Part shown: in pieces, positions 1-10,700 of the stretch
Layout: every line of letters starts with the position of its first letter
Numbering within the stretch: position 1 is the stretch's first letter
Source: Capitulum mitella
Taxonomy: Eukaryota; Arthropoda; Thecostraca; Pollicipedomorpha; Pollicipedidae
Direction: 5' to 3'
Assembly: GCA_030062745.1 (NCBI GenBank)
Contig: CP099841.1
Span: 9,859,501-9,923,500 of the forward strand
Length of the DNA stretch: 64,000 bases
Notes under the pieces: model-generated
What the model saw: only the letters and a program-made list of their open reading frames with translations
Told to the model about the DNA's origin: nothing
The model's database searches: none
Program-made: the position numbers and the translations under genes

Positions 1-780
1 ATGCGGCCCCAACGAAAAGTTGCACGTCAACCATAACCGTGTTAATTGCTCATGTTTGTTTGTAGCGATATTAATTAATACATTACTGGTCGAATTCGCT
101 GAAGTTATGAAAGAAGCAAAAGTCGTGGACAGGACCCTCACGGTTTCTTTCTCTTCCCATCACTCTGCGGTGGCAACAAAGCTGAATACAATGACCGGCA
201 TCCGGCCAAGGACAACACCTTTTGGTTACGTTGCCGATGACATAAATGCGGAAACCGAAGATGAGATGACGGGCCGCGTGTAGATGTTGGGCCAGTTATT
301 TTTATGCAACATCCAGGGGCGCGCCACCGGGGGGACGTGGGGTACGCGTCCCCTACTATCTTCAAACACCGGGAGACTGTCCCCACCTATCTCTCCGGAT
401 CACTGCATGTTATTTTCCCCAGGAACTAGTAAAACACGTTGGTCTTTAACGACGCCGTGCTCGTCGCCTGTTTGGCAGCACACGATTGACGTTTCATTGC
501 AAAGGATCTTCGGAGGCATTGCGAACAAACCTTCTTCCAAGAGTGTGGTGTAGGTACTTGCCGGCTTCAGGAACGTACACTTCATGTTTTTTGCTATCTT
601 TCCCGAACTTGAAGGATTTCTGACTGCTTCGTTGAGAATTCAGTACGCTAAATTTTAATCCCCTTCGACGGTACCACATAACATTTTCAGGCTTTCGAGT
701 GGTCAGCGACGAGTTGGATGTGATACAAGGCTGGACAGCAAAGCTTTCGCAAATATTTTTGGGTGCTCTTGGGGCCGGAA
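1..780. other. Intergenic, nothing recognised
   Basis: Mixed-composition sequence with only short chance reading frames. No conserved protein motif, tandem array or terminal inverted repeat was seen here. Confidence 0.5.
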
Positions 781-788
781 ATCGGCAG

Positions 789-1011
789 CAGGGGCGTATC
801 CAGGAGGGGGTCAGCGGCGGCAAGAAGATCATGCCACCTCCCGCCGTTGAGGCCGCAAATGTAACGTTCTTACGCACCAAAAATAAAAAGATATAAAAAT
901 TTCCGAAACTCGAAAATAAAGTAGATGAAATCCGAGGGGTTTTCCGTTTTTTTTGGGGGGGGGTTGGATTGAACTGGCCCCTTCCTTGGCAAAATCCCAG
1001 CTACGCCGCGG
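789..1011. mobile_element. hAT-type MITE, 223 bp
   Basis: The left end begins CAGGGGCGTATCCAGGA. The right end, read on the minus strand, begins CCGCGGCGTAGCTGGGAT, an imperfect terminal inverted repeat. The element is flanked by ATCGGCAG (781-788) and ATCGGTAG (1012-1019), an 8-bp target-site duplication matching at 7 of 8 positions. Eight-base duplications and CAGGG-type termini are characteristic of the hAT superfamily. The element is too short to code for a transposase, so it is a non-autonomous copy. A G10 tract sits near the right end. Confidence 0.75.
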
Positions 1012-1279
1012 ATCGGTAGACTTGACTTACTATTACGAAACTGAACTGCTTTTTATATTCCTTGGAGAAAATACCCACCAAACTAAAATCCGTTGAGAAC
1101 TTTTTGGTCACGTCAAGTTGCTCTTCGGAAATAAACTATCCGTCATATCAGTTTGACGCTTCCAGTTGCCTTTGCTTAAACGTTGCCAAAAACTCTAAAG
1201 CGTCAAGACTATCTTTTGGGGAGCAGAGTTTCTCCTTTTTGGTAAGGGAAGTTGTCCATTTGCCCTATCTTTTCGAAAC

Positions 1280-2460
1280 ACGGGCACTATAATTATGATA
1301 TGGGAAAAATTGTCTTACTTCTTGCCTATATATCTTCTCTGGCCTTTTGACCGCGATAACCCCTGCTGTTTTAAAACTTTATTCTTTGCCTACTATTTGT
1401 TCTTCGATTTCTAGCAAGACGCTGCAAAAGGCGCAATTAGGGCAACCCCGCCACATTTGCGCCACATGATGTGCCTAACTGCGCCATCATAGAAATGAGA
1501 CGGAGTTCCAGTTACTTTGCGGCGGCAAAAGGTATAATAAACCACTACCGGGTATATTATAAATAGTTTCACTTTTATCCTTTTTGCCAATACTTGCAAA
1601 CAGGTGGGGAGAAGTGCTCGGATCCCGAAAAGATCCTGGGCAAGCCCATGTAGCCACATATGCGCATCCAGTGGGTTTGTGGTCCATACCGCTCTTGTGG
1701 TCTGAAGCTATTTCCCTCTTAAATGCGAAAATAAAATAGTCCTGTATTTCCTAAATGACGAAATAAGGTCACTAAAATCAAAAGGGTTTTGCAGTATGAA
1801 AAAGGTGCATTCTCCCCTTCAGGGTCCATTTTAGCATGTCAATTAAGGAGCAGACTCTTGCAGAGTCAGGTAAATCCCCCGATGGAGAAAGGCACAGCGA
1901 GGTGCTCATAAGGGCACAGTGATTGCGGTCAGCGGCGAGCCATCCGCTCCAGATGAATCGGCTAAAATTTGAAACACATTTACCCGCAAGATGATAGGAA
2001 GTCCTTGTTCCTAGGATGTCGCAAGGATTCTCGGCCTGGGGGCTGCCAGCGAGACTTGGGGCGCTGATTACAAGGTAAATAAGAAAAAAATGACGTTTTA
2101 CATTAGTTTCGGCGGTCAGTGGACGGCGGGGACTGAACGGGCTCCGCGAGGGAGGGGGGTGGGGGTGGGGGAGGGGCTAAGGGCGGTAGTCCTTCCAGGA
2201 AGGCTCTGGCAACATTTCTGCCTCACTCTTAAGGTGTCCCCTTTGCAGACGAAATCCCCTCCCCCGTGTTTAACGCTTTAAATGGGTCCCTGCCACGTGG
2301 AAACACTGAAGCAATCATCAGCATACCTTTAGCTAGTCCTGCCCCGATTATGTTACTGGTGCAATAAGGCCCGGCAAATGGTGGTGCAAAAAGGGCAATG
2401 TCTCTACCACAACAAAACTAGCCGCGGAAAAAACTCGCTAATGTATCATCTCTGTTTTGG
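1280..2460. repeat. Dispersed repeat, copy 1
   Basis: Long collinear similarity to 33925-35125 in the same orientation. Landmarks shared by both copies include ATATCTTCTCTGG, GACGCTGCAAAAGG, a segment around CATTTGCGCCA, and near the right end CCCGGCAAATGGTGGTGCAA followed by AGCCGCGGA. Both copies carry a G-rich tract at the same relative place (2147-2175 here). No protein is recognisable. Exact ends and superfamily are not established; the similarity may extend weakly on both sides. Confidence 0.75.
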
Positions 2461-3529
2461 TCAAATGGGAGGCGTAATTCCACCATGGAGGCACTACATA
2501 GAATCAGTGTTGCTACACGGTATTGTTAGCACAGTTATACACAGGTAAAATAAGGCAGAAAATTATTTTAAATGTGCGCTGGAACTTCACGGACCCACAA
2601 CACGTCTGTATCGCTGACAGACAGAGGAAGAGGAACCGATGAAATTTGTAGCCATGCTGTCTCTCTCAGAAAGATCCTTTATCAACCAATTATCTGTTTC
2701 GTTTAGGTGATAATGGGTGCGACGCAATTAGGCAGGGTGGCGCCCATTGGGCAGCTTCCCCTAAACGTAAGTCGGGAGTGGAATGTCTGCGCGGCGGTCA
2801 GTCACTTCTTTGCTGAAATAAGAGTGGCTGCACTGCTCTGAGTCAGATCTTTCAATCAGTACGTCACCGTGCGACCGTGCATCACTCGTTGCCAGCCGCC
2901 TGGATATACTGACGTTTTCGGAGTCGTTTTGACGTCGTCCATAACGTACGAGTAGACGTTCTGCGTGATTTACCCGTTATTACTATCGAGTCTGGCGTCG
3001 TTCAGGCGAGATTTTGGCGCTGTTTCGGTGCGATTCTGGCGACCCCACAATATCGTTTTGGCTCCGCTAAAGAATCCGCCCCCTCTCCTTGGCAAATTCC
3101 TGGATCTGTCCGTGATGCGGCAACGGCAAAATAAGTACCAGACGTGTTGACAGGGCTTTGAGGCAGTGGAACGGGAAGCCATGTATCTTGGTCTGACGGT
3201 TTCACATTTTCTGTTAAGATCATATTATTTAAGCCGCTTGTAAGCAATTTATTTCTTCCTTACCTAGCCAACGTAAGTAACATATTGGTAAACTTAAGAT
3301 CTATCTGCACTTCGAATTGTTCCCAAGAACAAAACTAAACAATTTATCGGTGATCGCCGATCGGATACAAGTTTTGAACCTTGGTTGCAAATTCTCCATC
3401 GTTCACATATAATCCATGTCCGCATCGACTAAGGCACCGACAACTACAACTAGCTTTTTGGGCGCCGACCAAGGCGTCCAAACCACCATGGTCGCCGACG
3501 CCGATATGGTGTAATGCCAAAAAGTGGTG
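2461..3529. other. Intergenic, nothing recognised
   Basis: No coding exon, tandem array or bounded element was seen. Short open frames near 2965-3247 on both strands overlap each other and carry no known motif. Confidence 0.4.
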
Positions 3530-3902
3530 ATCGGTTCAGGATGGATGTCATAATCTGAGGTCACCGGATGGGGAAACTGCAAACCAGAAAGCGACCGGTG
3601 AAGGTTTCGTGACAGTCCGTTGAAACTTTTCTCAGACTGGGTGTTGCTGTATTGTTAGAAAGATGGTCATTTCAAGGTCAAGGTGATGACCAGAGGTCAA
3701 CAGATAGAAATGGCTGGGTAAATCATAAACGACCCTTAATGGCTTTATGAGAATCGTCAGAGCCATTCCTGAGATTAGGCGTTGCTGCATTGCTAAGAAG
3801 TGAAGAAGTGGTCATCAGTAAATTTCAAATAGATTGTCATCATCTGAGGTCACCATCATAGGGAGCAGTCTGGTACTTTGTATGCTGGAAATTGATTGGT
3901 CA
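3530..3902. repeat. Degenerate tandem repeat, left part
   Basis: Diverged units of about 140-170 bp recur with the ordered landmarks GGTCA...TGAGGTCACC, GGGTAAATC, GACCGGTGAAGGTTT and GTTGCTGCATTGCTAA (for example at 3642 and 3781). The same units resume at 5416, so this is the left part of an array split by the element at 3903-5415. Confidence 0.65.
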
Positions 3903-4003
3903 CACTGGCGGATCCAAAGGGCATCTGGGCCATGGCCCTCCCCCAACCGCGATTAGGGGGCCAAATGGCCATTTGGCCCTCCTCAAAGACATGGGTATTT
4001 CTT

Positions 4004-4025
4004 GGGGGGCAGTTGACTGCCCCCC
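4004..4025. repeat. Perfect 10-bp-stem palindrome, left hairpin
   Basis: Six G, CAGT, a two-base loop (TG), ACTG and six C form a perfect hairpin. The same stem recurs at 5138-5159. It lies about 100 bp inside the left end of the host element and could be a transposase-binding or nested-element signal. Confidence 0.7.
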
Positions 4026-5137
4026 TCTAACTCACGAACGGTTGGTCGCACGATAAAAATAACCATACCGTTCGAAAGCCTGTGACGAGAAGAGCTCGAA
4101 ACTGGTCTCATTTTTAGTTTTAGATAATATGTAAGCCAATTTACGCCCTATATATGTTTTCTCATAGCCGACTGCATGAGACCGAGAAATGGCCTGAATC
4201 TCAAGGGCTGTGACTAATAACGCATAGGTAAAGGCACCAGCGCACAAGTAAATGTCCGCGGATGCCGATACACGTCTAATTTCCTCAGATTTGTTCAATA
4301 TATACGCCGAAACGTTGAGTTAAAGACACCGTAATTCTCACGGTCGGCAGTCAGTGTGCACCGCTGCCGTATGCGGTACCAAATTGACGGGAACTAATTT
4401 TGGCGTTCCATTATTTTCGCGAAAAAGGACAATCTATGTCAAGTTTATTGATCTTTGTGATTCTTGTGATGGTTTCTCATGCTTAAATTTTGGGAAAATT
4501 GATTAGTTGCCAATCTACAAAGTTGGCGGAGCTTTATTCGCGAGAGCCTATTTATTTCCAAAATATGCTACTTTTTCAAACTTTTTGAGGTTCCTGGTAT
4601 TAATTACGTCTGTGCAAGTTAGTTCTGCCATTTTCTACGCATTCTGAGTAGTTCATCGTCGATTTTGACGGTGGTACATTTTGGCCCACTACAGTTATTC
4701 GTGACCTGGCCTAAGGTCAATGGCTGGAGGTCACTGATACTTTGCCCAATGACGGTAACTAAATGTCTGCTTCACTCCACACTAAAAATGTTATGGAATA
4801 TTCCGTCAGTTTCCGAAAAACGGCGATATGTCTTAAAAATGGGCTTGACCTGAGGTCAATGACCCGGAAAATTCCGAAAAATCTGAGATAGCAGATTTGT
4901 TGCATCTATTACGTTCACTACTCCCTGAAAGTATTATTGAGATATCTTGTTTTGCGAAAAAGTTAGAGGGCGCTAAACTTTTTTTCGACATAGGTCTGTT
5001 TGACCTGACCTAGCTCAGGCACCTGACCTGACCTGAGGTCAAAATTTTGACACGAGACGTAAAATTGATGGAGCAAAAGGTACGCAAAGTTTCGTGGCTC
5101 TGTGTTTGTTGGTTCTCTCGCAATCCCAGAAAAACCT

Positions 5138-5159
5138 CAGGGGGGCAGTCAACTGCCCC
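5138..5159. repeat. Perfect 10-bp-stem palindrome, right hairpin
   Basis: Same stem as the hairpin at 4004-4025, with loop CA instead of TG. The two copies, 1.1 kb apart, may mark the ends of a second, nested element, or be subterminal motifs of the 3903-5415 element. Confidence 0.7.
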
Positions 5160-5415
5160 CCCAGTCGGGGACGGGTTAAAGTTGCTGGAATTCTGAATCC
5201 AACCCATCGCCATAGGTTCCAACACCCCTTCCCGCTCCCATCGATGACCTACCATGTATATTCAGCCGCTGAAGTAACCACTCCAGATTCACGAACAGCG
5301 TCTTCCACCCCCCCCCCCCTGCCCCCGGCTAATGACTCCGCTGACCTACCGTCCAGACCCAGGAAAGTCTGGTCTGCCCCCCTCTCCCTCAAAGGAGCCG
5401 CTGGATCCGCCCCTG

Positions 5416-6310
5416 ACTGGTGAAGGGTAACGAAAATTCCGTTGAGCCATTGTTGCTATTGGGCAGTGGTGCATTATGAACTAAAGCGATATTTCTTAAT
5501 TCCAAGATGGGTGCCATGGCCTGAGGTCACCAGATCCGGAACAGAAGGATAAACCGATATACCAGGAATCAGCTGGGTAAGTTTTCACGAGAATTTGCTT
5601 GACCGCTTCTAAGACTAAACTTGCTATATTGTTAACGAGTGGCCTTCGGTCGATTTGGAGGTCAAGATCATGATTTGAGTTTGCCATACGGGAAACCACT
5701 GGGTAAATCGTACCCTACAAATCGATTTAGCGCAGGTTTCACACGAGCTGGCCAGCGATTTCCGATATTGAACGTTGCTGCATGGCTAAACAGATGCTTT
5801 CGTTTGATTTCGTAGTCAAGATCATAATATGAGGTGCCCAGATATCAATGGTCCTGGTAAACTGTATACAACAAATTGACGGGTGATAACTTTACGAGAA
5901 TCGATCAGACCGTTTCTGAGGTTCGGCTGTCTGCATTGTCAAAAACATATTTTTTTGGTCGTCCTCAACGCCACTATCATAGCTTTAAGTCAGCAAACAA
6001 AAATACAAGGTAAACTATTTATATTTGACTGGTGAAGATTTCATGAGAGTAAGTTCTTGCCTTTCGGAGACTGGACTTTGCTAAAAAAATGCAGCATTTT
6101 AGTGTTGTACGTCGTTCAAATAGAAAACAACGCAAATGAGACAATGGCATGAAACGGTAATCGTAGGGGTAGTTTGTGTTTTGACTTGCGCGTTGAAATC
6201 CGTCCATCTCGAATAACAGATATAACCTAGTACGATTTCAGGGTTGATTCCAGAACTGCCGCATTTGCAAAACGTATCTGTCAAGAATTTTTGGCAGGAT
6301 TATTTTTAAA
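5416..6310. repeat. Degenerate tandem repeat, right part
   Basis: Continuation of the array of 3530-3902. Unit landmarks recur near 5451, 5622, 5774, 5928 and 6070 with spacing of about 140-170 bp, decaying toward the right. No coding content was recognised. Confidence 0.6.
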
Positions 6311-7605
6311 CTCCCAATCATTATAAGGTAAACAGTGGTAAATGTCGAAAAAACGCAGCAAAAGGCTGGCTATTTTTGGTTACGTTTTGTTTAATTATGC
6401 ATGTATATTTCTTCAACTACAGACAATTTGGCACTTAGTTTCTCATTTTGTATGCTGAAAATTTGTGGCTCCCATTTTCTACAAAACATTTCAACATCAG
6501 TGGTATTGAAAACATCTTAAATGTTTTTTGTATTTTTTTATTTTGGAACACTGGAATATTGTTATGTGGAAAAAGCGCGGTAACTTTTTAGGAGGGACCG
6601 GTCACACTTGACCCATTAATCGTGAGTCACATGTATGCCTCCATCTGAATTAAATAGATACCTCCTTTTAAATGTATTGCTTATGATACCAGGAGATGTG
6701 ATTGTGTGAGGAGATTATTTAGCAGCACATAGACCTGTCTGGTTCCTGTCAGTTTCTAGAAGTGTGTTACCCCTATATGAACCATGTAAGCATGGATGTT
6801 GCAATATGCAGTATGGTCATACTATTTGTTTTGCAGGCTCTCCATCTCAGCACGGTCAACATGCATGGAATAAAACATATGCGGAACGTGTCTTGTAGTA
6901 ATATGGTAACTTTTCTCAAGCCATGGAGGTCATTCAACACATCTGGAATAGATGACAAGGACAAGGTGAATGTTTTAAGTTATGCTTTTCTTGCAGTTTT
7001 TTTGTTGGTCCTGGCCCAGAATTCCTGAGACAGGTTTCTGTTTTGTGCAGGCACATTATGACATGAATTACAGTTAGGGCTTAGTTTACTGGTATGTGCC
7101 TGGGTTTGTCCTTTTCTCCCCATATGTTGCTGAATTTATAGCACAAATGCAGACTTTGGTAATTAATCTGTTCCCTTCACTGCTCCTGTCAGAGCTGGAT
7201 GCACATTTTGTAAGTCTGTGTTCTTAACTTTCTGTATGTAGAGTATTTGACAAAAACAGTTATGTTTAAAGTGTGTGCAAAAGTAAAAGTTAAAGTTTTT
7301 GGTATCTGGAAGGTGCAAAGCTTACAATAAAGTGGCTAAGTAGTGGAAAACTAGACAATGTATGCTACTCAAAACATCAGTTTAAAGAAGCAGGCTTTCT
7401 TTTTTTTAAAGTGCCTGCAAGTTTGATTTGCAGTTGATCCTCCCTAGAAATTGGTACAACTTAGCACAGTTCATGATTAATGTTTTGAGTGTGCCATTGC
7501 AAAGTCCTAGCACACATATTATGAATTTTCTGAATGCAAGGTGATGTCCTGCAGTAGTAACCGATACGTTCACGTTAACGCATCATCGTCTGCGGCGGCC
7601 TCCAG
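6311..7605. other. AT-rich 5' flank or first intron of CLYBL
   Basis: Clearly more AT-rich than the gene downstream. The missing first exon of CLYBL, expected to hold the mitochondrial targeting peptide, could lie here or further left, but no convincing exon or promoter was found. The 88-codon open frame at 6762-7028 has no recognisable motif and is probably chance. Confidence 0.4.
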
Positions 7606-7734
7606 GGCCTGAGACCGCGGCGCGCCATGCTCTACGTGCCGGGCAGCGACCGCCGTAAGATCGAGAAGGTCGAGTCGCTGACTGCCGACTGCGTGGTGCT
7701 GGACTGCGAGGACGGCGTGGCGCTGAACAGGAAG
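7606..7734 (+). CDS. CLYBL: CLYBL exon A (first recognised exon)
   Basis: Encodes the first beta-strand (RRAMLYVPGSDRR) and the VLDCEDGVA motif. The proposed acceptor is CTCCAG before 7606 and the donor is AAG/gtgctg at 7735, phase 0. The donor is weak, but the next exon continues the alignment exactly. If no upstream exon is used, the ATG at 7627 would give a protein without a targeting peptide, which is unlikely for this family. Confidence 0.85.
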
Positions 7735-10700
7735 GTGCTGGATCCGCCCGCTCCAGCTGACCGGCAACCGCGACAGGGCATTGGTCCGCTTGGGCCCGCC
7801 TAGTGACGCGATCGCGCGGACATTGTCGCATTGGAAGAGGTCCGCGCTATAGCTGCATCCGAGCGTCTATCGCGGTCCTGGCGGTCGGTGCTCTGTGCCC
7901 CAATAGCCATCGCGGCCCTCGTCGACAGTGCTCTGTGTCCAGTTATCTGCCGCGATTCTGACCCAGTGTTACGTGTGGAGTTATCTATAGTTGTCCCACC
8001 GGGCATTTTGCTATGCCTTTTTATCCGTCATGGCATACGGTGTAGGTGAATTTACTACGTCAGCCATACTTCTGGAAGTTATTCGACTGTGGCCACACCA
8101 TCCGCACTAAACTGACAGATACATACCGCCTGGCGGATACAGACCAAATGGCCGACGCAGACAGACTGGCACTGACCACCTGACCGACACTGACCAGCTG
8201 ATCGTCACTGGCCAGCTGACCAGCACTGACCGGTGCTGTCGACAGGAGGAGGCTCGGCGGACGATCCGCGAGGTGCTCGACTCGGGTTCGGTCAGTTTCT
8301 CCGGCAAGGACTGCTCGGTGCGGGTCAACTCGGTGGACAGCGGCCTCTGCGTGCAGGATCTGGAGCACGTGCTCTCCGCCCGGCGCCTGCCCGACACGCT
8401 CCACCTGCCGAAAGTGGACAGTGTTGATCATGTGACCTGGGTAGGTCAGCGGGGAGAACTCTGCACATGAATATGTGGAGAGAAGACCATGCACTGTTCC
8501 TTATCATTGGCGAGGAAACAAGGCAATACAGTTTTCCTGGTCAAAATGATGTGGGAACTTAAAGCTGTTTGAAAGAGAAAAAGATGGCCATGTTTGTTAC
8601 ATTCAGAGACAAAATTCTGATATGGTTGGCTTATAACGTAGTGTTTCTTCGTGATGAAACACAGCTCATGTGTTGTTGTTATCTGTCCCGGCGATTTCAT
8701 GCGTGTCGAATATGACCTATGGTCAGGTGCAGCCATTTAATACGTATGTCAAATGTTCATGCAACTTCTCCCCAACTTTACATTCTGCAGCTGGTTTGCA
8801 TGGTGTCACTTCCCATTGGCCTTGCATTGAATGGACTGTCACAGTTTATGGAGCAGCTGCAGCGGTGCGCGCCTGCCGACTCGCCCCGACCCCTGAGTCT
8901 GATATTCTTCACCGAGTCAGCACTGGGCCTGCTCAACCTCAGAGCCATCTGTGAGAAGGCTCAGGAACTGACAGCTGGCACGCCGTTCTCGCTAGATGGC
9001 CTCGTGTTCGGGTCGGACGACTTCTGTGCAGACATTGGTAAGCTTCTGGAGCTACGTTTGTTTACGTTAGTTTGTACCTTTGCCTGTAGGCCACTGTGAA
9101 GGAACCATCACTGTTTTATGTGCTTTTTCGTCTCGGCGTTCCCACGGCCTGGGGTTCTCCGTTGACTTTTCGGCTACAAAGGTCACGTTACGGAGGTTCT
9201 TTGTCCGAAGATGCCATGAACAACGCATCATATTTAATCTCATTGCCATGACTTTTCCTCGTTGATGTTGGAACGTTATGATAATGTCCTTTTCATCGGT
9301 CTGTGGTAAATTTGCTCGTCCATTAGCTGCTGTCCCAGTGATAAGGCAGGTCATTTTGGGACTATCCCATAAATCGTAACTGCTGTTACCGTATTGATTG
9401 TGGGTAAGACTGACGTAGCTCTTGCGGTTCGTGAAGGCGAAGAAGGTTCTTCCCCACTTTTTCCCCATTCCACTCTTCTGGATAAATCCCCGTGAGGTAA
9501 GCGATACCAGAAATGGCTTACTCTGTATCGCATTTGCAGTGGTGTTTTTGATGGATTTCTGGATGCCTTTTTTGAGGGGAGGCGAAATCAGTCCTTTCAG
9601 CTGCGACGCTCTGCAGTGATATGTCCAGGCAGTCTTGTTACCGGAATCACGGAAGATAATTGTTTATTGTTTATGGCACATTCTTCGCCGTTTAAAAACG
9701 GAACTAATGTCTCCTTCTCAGAAGGAACAAATCGGGACTTTATGGAATTTTTTCCGGCTCGCCTTCTCTGACAAGCAGACTGTTTTGAGATGTGCTTGCA
9801 GCACACGATGCAAGATATAAGTATTCAGTTGAAAACACATCAGTTCCACTTCTCCGAAGGCTATGCGTACACCAGGATCACAAAAATGGCGTAGCGGGAT
9901 CCCAGTAACGTCACCTGGCCGTACGGCTGCAGAACTGCGCTGGAAGCTAAAGTGGTTCGTCTCCTGTCATTAAGGCATCCAAAATGCTTTCGAAAACATC
10001 AGTGGAAGCGTGACGGTGGTGATAGCAACCAGTGATGGGTAGCATTCATACCCAGAACTTAACCAGAGGAGTAATGATGTAGATTTTCTAGTGTCTCAAG
10101 GGCCAAAATAGTCCTTTTATTATTTTTCATACTCTAAATGTGGTATATATGCGTATAATTGTATGTAAACCATGCAGACAAGAATGAGGTCATACCGTAG
10201 CGCGGCGTTTACATTGTATTGAGTTGCCCGTAATGTGCTGCATGTGTTGTTTTTGGAAAGGAAATGTAATGAAACGGGAATTTTTGGGAGGGAGATATTT
10301 GGAACAAAGATAGAATTTAACTGGGCACGGTGCTTTTCCACGTAAACTCGTAATCTGCGCAGTCCAAACGATGCAAAATGCTTTATTTGCATAACTTGGA
10401 ATATCTTTGAAAGCAGGCCCCGGAAAATACCACTTTTATGGCATTTGTGGATTGCGGAAGCGGTATATGGAGGACGAGATTGATCAAAATCTACATGAGT
10501 TATTATGTGGGTAGTTTCGCGTGGTTCAGGAACGCAAGAGACTGGTGCCATTGGTTTCACAGGTGATCCGAGTCATCTGTCTGTCGTTTCGTGAACATTT
10601 CGGGATCAAAACTGTCCAATATTGACGTGACAGAGCAGTATAGTCTTCGTTATTCATACCTGCAGGAACACACGGAAGGCCGGAGGGGCAAACTGTATCT

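Larger units (their letters stand above)
3903..5415. mobile_element. hAT-type element, 1.5 kb, inside the tandem array
   Basis: The left terminus CACTGGCGGATCCAAAGG pairs with the right terminus, whose reverse complement begins CAGGGGCGGATCCAGCGGC. Flanks are ATTGGTCA (3895-3902) and ACTGGTGA (5416-5423), an 8-bp duplication matching at 6 of 8. The insertion interrupts the repeat consensus in mid-unit: the left flank ends at the point where the right flank resumes with the GGTGAAGG motif. No transposase is recognisable inside, so it is probably non-autonomous. Two near-identical G6...C6 hairpins lie inside, one toward each end. Confidence 0.65.

Noticed and set aside
6762-7028. 88-codon frame as CLYBL first exon or a small membrane protein
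   Set aside because: No targeting-peptide composition, no donor joining it in frame to exon A, no recognisable motif.
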